Of a stretch of 64,000 bases of DNA, positions 49,913 through 59,134 are shown in pieces. The notes below the pieces were generated by a model that made no database searches, was not told the origin of the DNA, and was given only the letters and a program-made list of their open reading frames with translations. Location of the stretch: the NCBI RefSeq assembly GCF_003058465.1, contig NZ_CP028901.1, positions 1 through 64,000 of the forward strand. The letters run 5' to 3'. The position numbers and the translations under genes are program-made. The stretch is from Orrella marina (GTDB lineage: Bacteria > Pseudomonadota > Gammaproteobacteria > Burkholderiales > Burkholderiaceae_B). Numbering within the stretch: the first letter of the stretch is position 1; every line of letters begins with the position of its first letter.

Positions 49913-50604
49913 TAACTCATCCTGGATTGCGTGGTTGCATGACTGGGCCCGGGCACCAGTCTGTAGCCCAGTCCACGGATGGTCTCAATGCTATTGGGGG
50001 GCAGCTTCTTTCTCAGACGCCCGACAAATACATCAATGGTGTTGGAGTCTCGATCGAGATCCTGCGGATACACGTGCTCGGCCAGCTCGGTTCGGGAAAC
50101 GACCTCGCCCGCCCGTCGCATCAGCACAGCCAGCACACGATACTCGTGAGAAGTCAGACCAAGCGACTGGCCTGAGACCAGAACGCGAGTGGACCGGGTG
50201 TCGAGTATGATCTCGCCGCAGGTCCATTGCGCTGTGCTGTGCTGGCTGTTACGCCTGACAAGCGCCCGAACTCTCGCGAGCAATTCCTGCATGTGAAACG
50301 GCTTGGTCAGATAGTCGTCTGCACCAGCATCCATTCCCGTTACTTTCTCATCCCAGTTTCCTCGTGCTGTCAGGATCAGCACAGGCATGTCATGACCCGA
50401 TTCGCGCCACTTGTGCAGGACAGTCAAACCGTCCATGACGGGTAATCCGAGATCCAGGATGGCGATGTCATAGGTTTCGACATCTCCCATGAAGTGGGCT
50501 TGTGCCCCGTCGCAGGCAACATCGACCACATGCCCGGCATCTTCCAGTGCGCGTTGCAGTTGAGATGCCAGGTGAGGATCATCTTCTGTCACCAGTACAC
50601 GCAT
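49912..50604 (-). CDS. OmpR/PhoP-family response regulator
   Basis: The 230-residue protein has a receiver domain with Glu7-Asp8-Asp9, phospho-acceptor Asp51 in LDLGLPVMDG and Lys in LTKPF, and a C-terminal winged helix with EYRVLAVLMRRAGEVVSR and VYPQDLDRDSNTIDVFVGRLRKKL. It overlaps the PepSY stop by one base (TGATG) and the kinase start downstream. Likely autoregulates through the repeats at 51057-51095. Confidence 0.95.
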   Translation of the reverse strand: MRVLVTEDDPHLASQLQRALEDAGHVVDVACDGAQAHFMGDVETYDIAILDLGLPVMDGLTVLHKWRESGHDMPVLILTARGNWDEKVTGMDAGADDYLTKPFHMQELLARVRALVRRNSQHSTAQWTCGEIILDTRSTRVLVSGQSLGLTSHEYRVLAVLMRRAGEVVSRTELAEHVYPQDLDRDSNTIDVFVGRLRKKLPPNSIETIRGLGYRLVPGPSHATTQSRMS

Positions 50605-51011
50605 CAGTCTCTCACACCCGTTCTGTTCTGGCGACGGATATCGCGCCCTTTGATGCTGGTAATGTCACCGCTGCTCGCATCGACCTCCAGTTTAAGCACA
50701 CTGCCTGATTGCTGCAGGAGCTTGATTTCGTATACGTACACGCCGTCGTCTTCATCGAACTCGATTTCGATCGGCTCTCCCGGAAACTCTTGCGTGACTT
50801 TCTCGAGCACATCCCGTAAGGACAGCACTTTGCCGTCGAGCAGTGCCTGTCTGGCACGATCGCGGTCACTTTTATCTGCATGCCCAGAAACGGGCATGGT
50901 GAGAAGCACCAGAAGTACCAATGCGGCCATCGCGAGCAGCAGCCTGCGTCTGGGCATGATATCTGGGGTGCTGCTGACCGGTGTTCGCGTGCGGGGCATG
51001 GTACTGGACAT
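50604..51011 (-). CDS. PepSY-domain protein, first gene of the two-component operon
   Basis: The 135-residue protein has a cytosolic basic lead, one hydrophobic segment (LLLAMAALVLLVLLTMPVSG) and a PepSY domain (LSLRDVLEKVTQEFPGEPIEIEFDEDDGVYVYEIKLL). PepSY proteins beside PhoPQ-like systems are exported small modulators. Its coupling to the regulator gene suggests it takes part in sensing. Confidence 0.85.
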   Translation of the reverse strand: MSSTMPRTRTPVSSTPDIMPRRRLLLAMAALVLLVLLTMPVSGHADKSDRDRARQALLDGKVLSLRDVLEKVTQEFPGEPIEIEFDEDDGVYVYEIKLLQQSGSVLKLEVDASSGDITSIKGRDIRRQNRTGVRD

Positions 51012-51056
51012 GCTCTGATCTCCATTCAGGTAGGCAAGGTTTTTAGTCGATTCAAC

Positions 51057-51095
51057 ATGAACGGAAGATGAACGACCCTTTCACATTGCGTTCAT
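51057..51095. promoter_or_regulatory. Candidate response-regulator box between divergent PepSY genes
   Basis: ATGAACG occurs at 51057-51063 and 51068-51074 with an 11-base period, and the reverse form CGTTCAT at 51089-51095. OmpR-family regulators bind such direct repeats one turn apart. The site lies in the 157-base gap between the leftward PepSY operon and the rightward PepSY gene, so one box could control both. Confidence 0.55.
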
Positions 51096-51168
51096 CCGGG
51101 AACTTGCACAATGCGAACCATGCACTCAGCAGACCATGAGTGTCAATCTCGAATCAAGGAGTTTCAAA

Positions 51169-51525
51169 ATGAGAAAGTTAAACGCTAAAAGCATGATCAA
51201 GTCCCTCTCCGCAGTGGCTATGACCGGTGCAGTGCTGGGAGCAGCATTTCTGCCAGCCCAGGCCCAGAACGCGGTTTCAGGCGAGTTTCAACGTGCCAGG
51301 ACGGTCACGGTTGCCCAGGCCGACGGAACACCTCAGTGGCTCAGCATGAACCGGATTATCGACAGGATCGAGGCTGCCGGTTATACCGACATTCGTGAAG
51401 TTGAGCGTGAGCGAGGAGGCTACGAAGCCGAAGTCAGGGACGATCAGGGCAGGAAGGTCAAGCTGTATCTCGATCCGAGAACCGGGGAAATCATCAACAG
51501 CAGGACCCGTGATCGTCGTGACTGA
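51169..51525 (+). CDS. Secreted PepSY-domain protein
   Basis: The 118-residue product starts at the ATG at 51169 after AAGGAG. It has a signal peptide (SLSAVAMTGAVLGAAFLPAQA) and a PepSY domain (LSMNRIIDRIEAAGYTDIREVE, VKLYLDPRTGEIINSR). It is divergent from the PepSY / regulator / kinase operon. It is probably a target of the system or a periplasmic modulator. Confidence 0.85.
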   Translation: MRKLNAKSMIKSLSAVAMTGAVLGAAFLPAQAQNAVSGEFQRARTVTVAQADGTPQWLSMNRIIDRIEAAGYTDIREVERERGGYEAEVRDDQGRKVKLYLDPRTGEIINSRTRDRRD

Positions 51526-52045
51526 TTCGCGCATTATGTCGGGCAATACCCGTTCTTGCTTGCATGAGAAGCGGCAGTCAAGTCGACTAGCGATAGCCGC
51601 TGCTGCAGCAGTGTAAGTAAACGAGGGAGGTACATTCTTTTATTCCTCCCTCCCTCTCTCCCTCCCTCCAATCCAATCCACCTCACACTTCGGCTTGCTT
51701 CTGGCATGTACCCCTGTTCTCGATGGGCCCAGTGTTGTTGTCAGGTGTGTTCTGCTCTGGTCAGGCTGCTATGGCAATTGTCGCCAAAGATATTGCTGCT
51801 TTTGTTCTGGTTTTCTTGTGATCACCCTCTATTTCCCCACCAGACATCTGCTGGCTGCGTCCGACTGTTCAGCACCCGAGTGTTCCATAGTGGGCAACAG
51901 AGGGTCTTTTCGCTACTATTGGATCGAGAAAAGATCAGAGAGAACGAGGTTTGAAGGCGTATGAAGGAGTGTGAAGAGCTCACCCTCTTTCCAGGGCTCG
52001 ACGGATAACCATGACAACAACAGCCGTGTATCGGGATCTTTCACC
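51526..52045. other. 520 bases with a polypyrimidine tract and no supported gene
   Basis: A 27-base pure pyrimidine run at 51643-51669 (CCCT-type units) is preceded by GAGGGAGG at 51623-51630, which can pair with CCTCCCTC at 51645-51652. The rest has no coding frame with support. A 15-codon frame at 51961 could be a leader before the diguanylate cyclase. Confidence 0.5.
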
Positions 52046-53254
52046 ATGCTGAGACTTGATCCATTAACCGTGACCGTGATGCTGGGGCTGATGTCGCTAT
52101 TGAGCGCCGCATTTCTGGTTGTGATCCGGCTGTTCTTTCCGAACACCGTCAAAGGTCTCAACAACTGGGTGCTGGCTTCGATTCTTTATGTGCTGGCCGG
52201 GTTGATGCACGCACTGAAGGAGGATCACTCGACCCTTCTGTTGTCGGTTCTTGCCAATTGTTTTCTGATTGCCGGGTTGCTGCTGTTTCTCAGAGGGCTG
52301 CAGCAGTTCTACGACCGGCCTGTGCTCAGTGCCCGGACGTTCTGGGGGGTTCTTGCGCTGATGGCCGTGCTGATCGCCTGGTTCAAGATACATGATTCGT
52401 TTCACGCCCGGATCATTGTCATGACCTGTGCGCTTTCAGTGCTGTTCGGTGTGCTGGCCCGATTTGTTTACCGTTTTGGCCGAGACAGTTTTGGGGACTG
52501 GCTGATGGTGACTGCCTTTGTCGTAGCGGGCATCGTGTCCCTGATTCGGCTCGCAAGCGAACTGGTCACGCCCAACTCGGTTGACAGCCTGTTTGACGTG
52601 ACGGTTCTGCATATCACCTATCTATCTTCCTTTAGCCTGGCGTGGTTGCTCAGCACACTCGGGTTCATGGCGCTGGTGAGCGACCAGTTACAGTCGCAAC
52701 TTCACTACCTTGCCCGGCATGACGTCATGACCGGGGTGTTGAACCGGGCGGCGTTTTTTCAGGAGGCAGCTAGCGGTTTCAATTCCGCCAGGCGCGCTGA
52801 ACGTCCTGTTTCTGTCCTGATACTGGATCTGGATCATTTCAAGAACATTAACGACAGCTATGGCCATCAGGAGGGTGACCGGATTCTGGTCGAGTTCTGT
52901 GCAACGGTGCAGAAGGTGCTGGCTGGTCGTGCCCTGTTTGGCCGGTATGGTGGTGAGGAGTTTGTGGCGATTCTTGATGGGGTGACAGACCGGCAGGCGG
53001 TTGATCTGGCCCAGCAGCTCAGGCAAGCCGTACAGAACAGCCCGGATATGAGGGGTGTCACCGTCTGCATCGGTGTGGCATCTTCGGGGTCGACGCCGTC
53101 GACCCAAACGGTTGAGGATCTCCTGCTCCAGGCAGACAAGGCACTCTATCAAGCCAAACGACAAGGACGCAATCGGGTGGTCCTGTTTGATGGCGAGACT
53201 CCGGCCAAGACACCGGATCTTGTCGGCAATCTCGCTGCCCAGCCTCAAGTCTGA
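52046..53254 (+). CDS. Membrane diguanylate cyclase (GGDEF)
   Basis: The 402-residue form starting at the ATG at 52046 has about six membrane helices in the first 210 residues and a C-terminal GGDEF domain with the active site GGEEF near residue 302, LDLDHFKNINDSYGHQEGD before it, and the KALYQAKRQGRNRV end. It makes cyclic di-GMP. A GTG at 51971 in frame would add 25 polar residues. The sensor part is of the simple membrane type with no named domain. Confidence 0.9.
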   Translation: MLRLDPLTVTVMLGLMSLLSAAFLVVIRLFFPNTVKGLNNWVLASILYVLAGLMHALKEDHSTLLLSVLANCFLIAGLLLFLRGLQQFYDRPVLSARTFWGVLALMAVLIAWFKIHDSFHARIIVMTCALSVLFGVLARFVYRFGRDSFGDWLMVTAFVVAGIVSLIRLASELVTPNSVDSLFDVTVLHITYLSSFSLAWLLSTLGFMALVSDQLQSQLHYLARHDVMTGVLNRAAFFQEAASGFNSARRAERPVSVLILDLDHFKNINDSYGHQEGDRILVEFCATVQKVLAGRALFGRYGGEEFVAILDGVTDRQAVDLAQQLRQAVQNSPDMRGVTVCIGVASSGSTPSTQTVEDLLLQADKALYQAKRQGRNRVVLFDGETPAKTPDLVGNLAAQPQV

Positions 53255-54019
53255 ACGGGGCCTCTCGCACGAGACCAGTCGCCGGGAACCCATGCGCTCG
53301 CGTCAGTGTATGGCCATGTCATGTTTACGGGCGTGTTACGGTTGAGGTTACTTGCATCTTTTTGATGAGTCTTTTTGATGAGATGGCGCAGGGTTGCCAG
53401 GGGTTGCAGCAGAACCTGGCAGCAGAACCCGCTTCGTACCTTGATTCTCGTTCCGGTATGACAAGATAGTGAGTCTTCGGTAGTGGCGACTGTGATCGCC
53501 CCGCGTTTGAACATGTGATCTTCACGCCCTTGGTGACGGCACTGTTGCGATCGGACATCTGCCATCTGGGGTCTCCCCTGTTTTTTGCACACTGCCCCAG
53601 ATGTCTCGGGTTTTTCCGCAAAGGCTGAGGTTCTGCGGCCCGGCTCTGATGATGCAGCCGATGACCTTGGTTGTCCGTAGATTCCACGATCGTGCTGTAT
53701 CGAACTGATCGTTATTGTGTAACAGGGCAGCAAGGTCAGGTAGGGTTGGGATATCCGGGTTCTTTGATTCTCAGCGCATGTAACTTGCATCGGGATTGAT
53801 GGGGCCTGGCTGGATCTGGTCTGATGGGGTCTGACTGGTTTGCGATCGAGTTCCGGTTGTTCTGGTGGCTGTGATGAAAGTTAGTGGATAGGGACTGAGT
53901 CGCCTTTCGTTGAAGTATGGCGTGCCCAGCGGGTGCGTCAGGATGTGCATGGTGTACATGCTGTGCATGCAATGCACGGCCCGGCCCGGCAGGCTGACAA
54001 GGATCTCTTGAAGGATTGG
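53255..54019. other. 765 bases with no supported gene
   Basis: The stretch has a tandem TTTTTGATGAG near 53352-53375 and a 9-base inverted repeat, CATCTGGGG and CCCCAGATG, around 53563-53602. Short frames on both strands do not resemble any family I know. It could be a degraded gene. The upstream extension of the next gene (from 53933) is Arg/His rich and not used. Confidence 0.4.
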
Positions 54020-55933
54020 ATGTACCAGCAAATTCTGCTTTATTGTGTGTGTGCGTATGTGTCTCTGACGATTTCTCGTCTGGCGCATTGTGCGTGGCAG
54101 CGTGACCGGGTCCGTGCCGTCAACGGTCTGGGCAGGATACTGTTTGGTGGCTTGCGGGTGGATACCACGACGATCGGCTTTGCTGTGGTGGTTCCCTTGC
54201 TGCTTGCGCCCTGGTTAAATCATCTGGTGTGGGCTCAGACGCTGACCGGGATCTGGCTGGGTGTCTTCTGGTTTCTGCTGTTGCTGCCAGAAATGTCGAC
54301 TCCGCAGTTTGTCCTCGAATATGACGTCAGACCGAACCGTTTGTACGTCGATTATCTTAAACACCCCAGGGAAGTATCCGGGATGCTCTGGAAGGGCTAC
54401 AAGCTTCCGGTTGCTCTTGCCTTGTTACTACTTGGGTTGTTGTGGTGGACCGGCTGGAGCCTGTTTCGCGGACCCGTTCCTGATGCAACCGTGTTCTGGT
54501 GGCCGGTTGCATTCGTGCTGGGGTTGCTCGGTGGGGCTGTTTCGTTTCTGGCCATCCGGGGAACGCTCAGGCATCGGCCTCTGAATCCCTCGACTGTTGC
54601 ATTCTGTGGCGATAGTCTTCTAAACAGCCTGGCGCTGAACTCGTTCTACAGCGTGACGTACGCGATCTACTGCATCAAGAACGAGCGATCCACCGCTGAG
54701 CTCTACGGTGCCTTGCCAGAGCAGGAAGTGCACACCAGGGTCTTGAAGTCGGCAGGCCTCGCAGACGGGGCCCCTGATTGTGGAGTGCCTGAATTGCCGA
54801 GTCTGCATCGCCAGACTGCCGCAGTGCCGCACGCCAGGCCGCTCAATATTGTGCTCATTGTCGAAGAAAGTCTGGGCGCCCAGTTCGTGGGAAATCTGGG
54901 CGGGCAGAATCTGACGCCGGAGCTCGACAAACTGGCCGAACAAGGCTGGAATTTCAAGCGCGCCTACGCGACAGGCACTCGATCGGTCAGGGGACTGGAG
55001 GCGGTCGTTAGTGGTTTTCCGCCGGCGGTGTCGGACGCGGTGCTCAGGCTGTCAGGAGCGCAGCAGAACTTCTTCACGCTCGCACAAGGTCTCAAGCCAC
55101 TTAACTACCGATCTCACTTTGTGTACGGAGGCGAGGCCCATTTTGACAACATGAAGGGATTCTTCATGGGCAACGGGTTCGATGTACTGCACGAACGCGA
55201 GGATTTTGTGGATCCGGCATTTGTCGGTACGTGGGGCGCCAGTGACGAGGACATGTTTGCCAAGGTGCATGACATCCTTTCTGAAGCAAAGGATGAACCG
55301 ACCCTTTGCCTGGCGTTCTCGGTGACCAACCACACGCCATGGGAGTATCCTGCCGGGCGCATCACGCCCGAAGGCAATCCTGCGAGTGCGAGCAATTCAG
55401 TGCGGTACGCAGACTGGGCGATTGGCCAGTTCTTCAACAAAGCCAGACAGTCCGACTACTGGGACAACACAGTTTTCCTGATCGTGGCCGATCACGATGC
55501 CAGGGTGGCAGGTGCAGATTCGATTCCGCTACGGCATTTTCATATTCCTGCGCTGATTCTGGGCGGTACGGTCAAGCCTCGTCAGGACAGTCGGATCGCC
55601 AGCCAGATCGATCTGCCGGTGACCATGTTGTCGCTGGCCGGCGCAACGATCGATCACCCGATGATTGGTCAGGACATGATGCGCTCGGGCACTGTCGATC
55701 GCGCGATGATGCAGTACGGAGACAATTTCGGTTATCTGTATAAAGACATGCTCACGGTTCTTGAGCCTGGTAAAAAATATCGCCAGTTCCGCTACCAGGC
55801 TCCGGATCAGTATCAGTCGGTCGATCTGGATCCGGAACAACTCGCTCAGGCCAGAGCGCATGCCTTGTGGCCAGATATCATGTACACACAGCGTCGCTAC
55901 ACCTTGCTCAGAAAAATGTTTCAGCCTGAGTGA
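54020..55933 (+). CDS. LTA-synthase-like membrane sulfatase-fold enzyme
   Basis: The 637-residue protein starts at the ATG at 54020 behind AAGGA. It has about five membrane helices in the first 200 residues and a C-terminal alkaline phosphatase / sulfatase fold: IVEESLGAQF (metal), YATGTRSVRGLEAV with the likely nucleophile Thr near residue 320, and VADHDAR with the second metal site. In Gram-negative bacteria relatives add phosphoglycerol or phosphoethanolamine to periplasmic glucans or LPS. Which one is not known here. Confidence 0.85.
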   Translation: MYQQILLYCVCAYVSLTISRLAHCAWQRDRVRAVNGLGRILFGGLRVDTTTIGFAVVVPLLLAPWLNHLVWAQTLTGIWLGVFWFLLLLPEMSTPQFVLEYDVRPNRLYVDYLKHPREVSGMLWKGYKLPVALALLLLGLLWWTGWSLFRGPVPDATVFWWPVAFVLGLLGGAVSFLAIRGTLRHRPLNPSTVAFCGDSLLNSLALNSFYSVTYAIYCIKNERSTAELYGALPEQEVHTRVLKSAGLADGAPDCGVPELPSLHRQTAAVPHARPLNIVLIVEESLGAQFVGNLGGQNLTPELDKLAEQGWNFKRAYATGTRSVRGLEAVVSGFPPAVSDAVLRLSGAQQNFFTLAQGLKPLNYRSHFVYGGEAHFDNMKGFFMGNGFDVLHEREDFVDPAFVGTWGASDEDMFAKVHDILSEAKDEPTLCLAFSVTNHTPWEYPAGRITPEGNPASASNSVRYADWAIGQFFNKARQSDYWDNTVFLIVADHDARVAGADSIPLRHFHIPALILGGTVKPRQDSRIASQIDLPVTMLSLAGATIDHPMIGQDMMRSGTVDRAMMQYGDNFGYLYKDMLTVLEPGKKYRQFRYQAPDQYQSVDLDPEQLAQARAHALWPDIMYTQRRYTLLRKMFQPE

Positions 55934-55967
55934 GTCAGGCTGGGTTGCATGTCAACCCGTTTCAGAC

Positions 55968-56732
55968 TCAGTCTGCCTTGAGTAGTCCATCTCCACTGCG
56001 CCTGTCCTCTTCAACCAGGCTGAAGTAGCGCTCGGGCAGGTAGGGAAGGCGTGGGTCTCCAAGGCAGAGTTCGACACTGGCAACGTGTGCGACACGGGTA
56101 TGCCCTTGCAGTGAGGGCGCTTGCTGATCCAGATGTTGTTCGGAGAGTCGCGCGAACGTTGATGGTTCGCTGTCAGGTTGCACGGCGGTCTGCTCGGCGA
56201 CCTGATCTGATTGGGACTGGTCGTCCCCGGGTGGCCACGCGATGTCCCGGGGCGCGAACGCCTGCATCGTGAAGTGCAGGTCATCTGCCTGAACCGGTTC
56301 GCCATCGATGCTGTACCTGGGATCCTCAATGAGCAATTCCATCATGGGCTGACCAATCGAAGCAAGTAGTGTGATGTCTAGCAGTTTTCCTTCAATCTTC
56401 ACCAGCTTGTCGGTGTCATTACCACGCCAGGCATTGACTGTCTGGGTGACTTCCAGGATCAGGCCGCGCATCGCTTCTGGTGTGGCGTTTTTACCGAGCT
56501 GATATCCCAGCATCTCGTTGAGCCAGCGAAATGCCGGTTCGCGGGAGCCTTGAATGATCTCCTCTAAAAGCTTCTCGACATGAGGGCTCAGCGCTCGTAC
56601 GTGTTCTGCGACATTGGGTAGCACCAACGCAGCCTCCCGTCCAAGTCCGATCTTGTCGGTACGGCTTTGCAGTTTCAACAGCCTTTCGAGGGTCTTGGCG
56701 AGACTCTTGAGGATACGTTCGTTCTTGGTCAT
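55968..56732 (-). CDS. Conserved protein of unknown function, 254 residues
   Basis: Residues 1-140 are helical (MTKNERILKSLAKTLERLLKLQ), the rest is Gln/Asp/Ser-rich and ends with a strand segment (LPYLPERYFSLVEED). The start ATG at 56732 has GGAAAT upstream. I see no known family. It converges with the LTA-synthase-like gene, 34 bases apart. Confidence 0.7.
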   Translation of the reverse strand: MTKNERILKSLAKTLERLLKLQSRTDKIGLGREAALVLPNVAEHVRALSPHVEKLLEEIIQGSREPAFRWLNEMLGYQLGKNATPEAMRGLILEVTQTVNAWRGNDTDKLVKIEGKLLDITLLASIGQPMMELLIEDPRYSIDGEPVQADDLHFTMQAFAPRDIAWPPGDDQSQSDQVAEQTAVQPDSEPSTFARLSEQHLDQQAPSLQGHTRVAHVASVELCLGDPRLPYLPERYFSLVEEDRRSGDGLLKAD

Positions 56733-56911
56733 GCTATTTCCTGTTTATGGAACGTGCAGAGCTAAGAGTAAAAGAGAGCGGAGACTGCGACAAGTTTCCG
56801 GTGGCATATTTACCCCTGCGACGTACAACTCTCGCGGTGTTTTTCTGCGCCGGCACGTTCTGGCAAGTGCGGGCATGTGAGGGTGCGTGACGGTATGGAG
56901 TGAGTCTCTGT

Positions 56912-58264
56912 TCACGGCTTGCGCCAGGCGGGTCCACAGGTCGATGCCCACATTCCCACACCAATGGTGAGCATGCCCAGACTGACCGCTGTGAAGATGC
57001 CCGTCAACCCAAATCCTGCGGCAAGGCTCAGGCTGCCAAGACTTGTGACGATCAGAAACCTCAGCACACCGATCGCAACAGGGATTCGCATGAAACCGGT
57101 TCCCTGTGAAGCGAAGTAGAGCACCTGTCCAGCTACAAACACACCAAACAGCGGACCAACGATGCGCAGATAGGATGCCCCGTATTCAGACACAGATGGA
57201 TCCTGGGTGAACGCACCAAGCCATAGTTGCGGCCAGATCGCCAGCACAATCCCGATCGGGGCAATGATCGCAAGCGCCACGAGTGATCCAAAACGCGCCA
57301 GATGCCGGGCTCTCGGGTGCTGGCCAGCACCGATGTTGATGCCCACCGCCGTGGTGAGTGCTCCGCCGATACCAAACGCAATGGGGACCAGCATGAGTTC
57401 AAGCCGGCTTCCCAGACCATACCCGCCCAGGGCTTGATCACCGAACTGACCGATCAATCCAGTCACGACCACGATGGACATGACAATGGTCAGACTGTTG
57501 ATCATGCCAAGTCCGCCCACTCGCATGATGGCCCGAATCGCGCTCCAGTCAAAGCGATGTGGTGCGATCCGGATGGGCAGATGCCCGCCTCGGGCATGCA
57601 ACAGCAGTGCCAGCCCGGCCAGCCCCTGGCACAGCACGATGGCAACCGCTGGTCCCAGTACGCCGATGCCATCAAAGCTTGTTCCCGCGATGCCTAACGT
57701 CAGACATCCGGACAGAATGGCCTGGGCGACGGTGGATACCAGCAGGACGCGGGCAGGTGTACGCATGTCGGCGCAGCCACGACAGATCGCGAACATGGAA
57801 AAGAATAGCCAGGATGCAGTTGACGCACCAAAGGCGATGGCGGCATAGGTGACTGCCCCGTCAAGTGAGGGACCGGTGGCCCCCATCAGCATGAAGATGG
57901 GTCTGGCAAAGAGGACGAACACCAGCATAAAGACCAGTGACAGCGTGCCGGCGATCAGCAAGGCATGCCAGGCCAGCACGCTTGCACGTGGGGCGTCGCC
58001 AGCGCCAAGCGAGCGCGAGATGGCCGATGCGATCCCACCGCCGACCGCGCCATTGCCAAACATCTGCATCAGGCTCTGAAACGGAAACACCAGCGCCAGA
58101 CTGGCCAGGGCCGCACCACCAAGTCGTCCTACAAACCAGGCATCCGCAATGGTAACGAGCGTGATAAGCAGGTTGGAAAGCACGTTGGGCAAGGATAAAC
58201 GCCACAGAAGCGTTCCCGGTCTGGCCTGCAGTGCGAGTTCGACGTTGGACGCACGCGCACTCAT
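56912..58264 (-). CDS. MATE-family multidrug efflux transporter
   Basis: Starting at the ATG at 58264 the protein has 450 residues, the usual MATE length, with twelve hydrophobic helices in two halves. Typical segments are LPNVLSNLLITLVTIADAWFVGRLG in helix 1-2 and GGLGMINSLTIVMSIVVVTGLIGQFG in helix 7. It exchanges Na+ or H+ for organic cations. The frame is open further up to 58531, but that part overlaps apt on the same strand. Confidence 0.9.
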   Translation of the reverse strand: MSARASNVELALQARPGTLLWRLSLPNVLSNLLITLVTIADAWFVGRLGGAALASLALVFPFQSLMQMFGNGAVGGGIASAISRSLGAGDAPRASVLAWHALLIAGTLSLVFMLVFVLFARPIFMLMGATGPSLDGAVTYAAIAFGASTASWLFFSMFAICRGCADMRTPARVLLVSTVAQAILSGCLTLGIAGTSFDGIGVLGPAVAIVLCQGLAGLALLLHARGGHLPIRIAPHRFDWSAIRAIMRVGGLGMINSLTIVMSIVVVTGLIGQFGDQALGGYGLGSRLELMLVPIAFGIGGALTTAVGINIGAGQHPRARHLARFGSLVALAIIAPIGIVLAIWPQLWLGAFTQDPSVSEYGASYLRIVGPLFGVFVAGQVLYFASQGTGFMRIPVAIGVLRFLIVTSLGSLSLAAGFGLTGIFTAVSLGMLTIGVGMWASTCGPAWRKP

Positions 58265-58364
58265 GCCATGCCTTGCAGTAAAGCCGGGCTCGGCGCTGGC
58301 CAGTGTGCTGCGTGCAGTCTGCAAGCGTGGCACGCCAGACTGATTGGTTCTGGATAATGTGACA

Positions 58365-58892
58365 TCAGTGACCTTCGAACGCAGTGATAGTGAACGTTTC
58401 AAGGCCAAGCGCCTGGAGCCTGGCCATGCCGCCGAGATCTGGAAGGTCAATTGCGAAGGCGCACTCCACAACCTGCGCCTGCAGCGTTTGCAGCAAGGCA
58501 ACCGAGGCCAGTGCGGTTCCACCCGTTGCAACGAGATCGTCGATCAGCAGGACTCGGTCACCCGGCAATATCGCATCGGTATGAATCTCGACCCGATCGG
58601 TACCATATTCGAGTTCATAGTCCTGGCCCACTGTCTGTGCGGGCAGTTTGCCAGGCTTTCGGATGGGAACAAAGCCTGCACCGATTTCGTAGGCAACCGG
58701 CGCGCCCAGAATGAAGCCTCTGGATTCGATGCCAACCACCTTGTCGATCTGCATGTAGCGATAGCGTCCCACGAACTCACGGATCAGGAGCTGGAATCCG
58801 ACCGGATCCTTGAGCAAGGTGGTGATGTCCCGAAACATGATTCCGGGTCGGGGATAGTGCTCAATGGTCCTGACACGGCTTTTGATTGGCAT
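58365..58892 (-). CDS. apt: Adenine phosphoribosyltransferase
   Basis: The 175-residue protein has the family layout: YPRPGIMFRDITTLLKDP at residues 13-30, the hood with GIESRGFILGAPVAYE, and the PRPP loop VLLIDDLVATGGTA at residues 114-127. It makes AMP from adenine and PRPP in purine salvage. It lies 100 bases upstream of the MATE start and diverges from the MFS gene with a 242-base gap. Confidence 0.95.
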   Translation of the reverse strand: MPIKSRVRTIEHYPRPGIMFRDITTLLKDPVGFQLLIREFVGRYRYMQIDKVVGIESRGFILGAPVAYEIGAGFVPIRKPGKLPAQTVGQDYELEYGTDRVEIHTDAILPGDRVLLIDDLVATGGTALASVALLQTLQAQVVECAFAIDLPDLGGMARLQALGLETFTITAFEGH

Positions 58893-59134
58893 GATTGCCT
58901 CCGGAACATGGGTGATGGTTCATTTTAGGTTCCGGCGAACTCGATAGTGCAAGCGTGATGATAGAGGGCGCCAGACAGCCTCGATCTTTAGGTCCGGAAA
59001 CATGTCAATGCTATACAAGGGCTCGCAGGTCGATAGAATGTGCAAATCAAGAGTATCTGAACCAGGACTGGATCGTGTTGACTTCCTGACTCAGGCACCA
59101 CCTTCCCTGACGCTTTTGCCAGTACCTCGACGCC

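Noticed and set aside
53933..54019. An upstream GTG start for the LTA-synthase-like gene
   Set aside because: The extension is a His/Val repeat from GTGCATG-type DNA without a ribosome site, while the ATG at 54020 has AAGGA.
56912..58531. A 539-residue version of the MATE transporter
   Set aside because: The extra 89 residues overlap apt and do not look like a MATE N-terminus; 450 residues is the family length.
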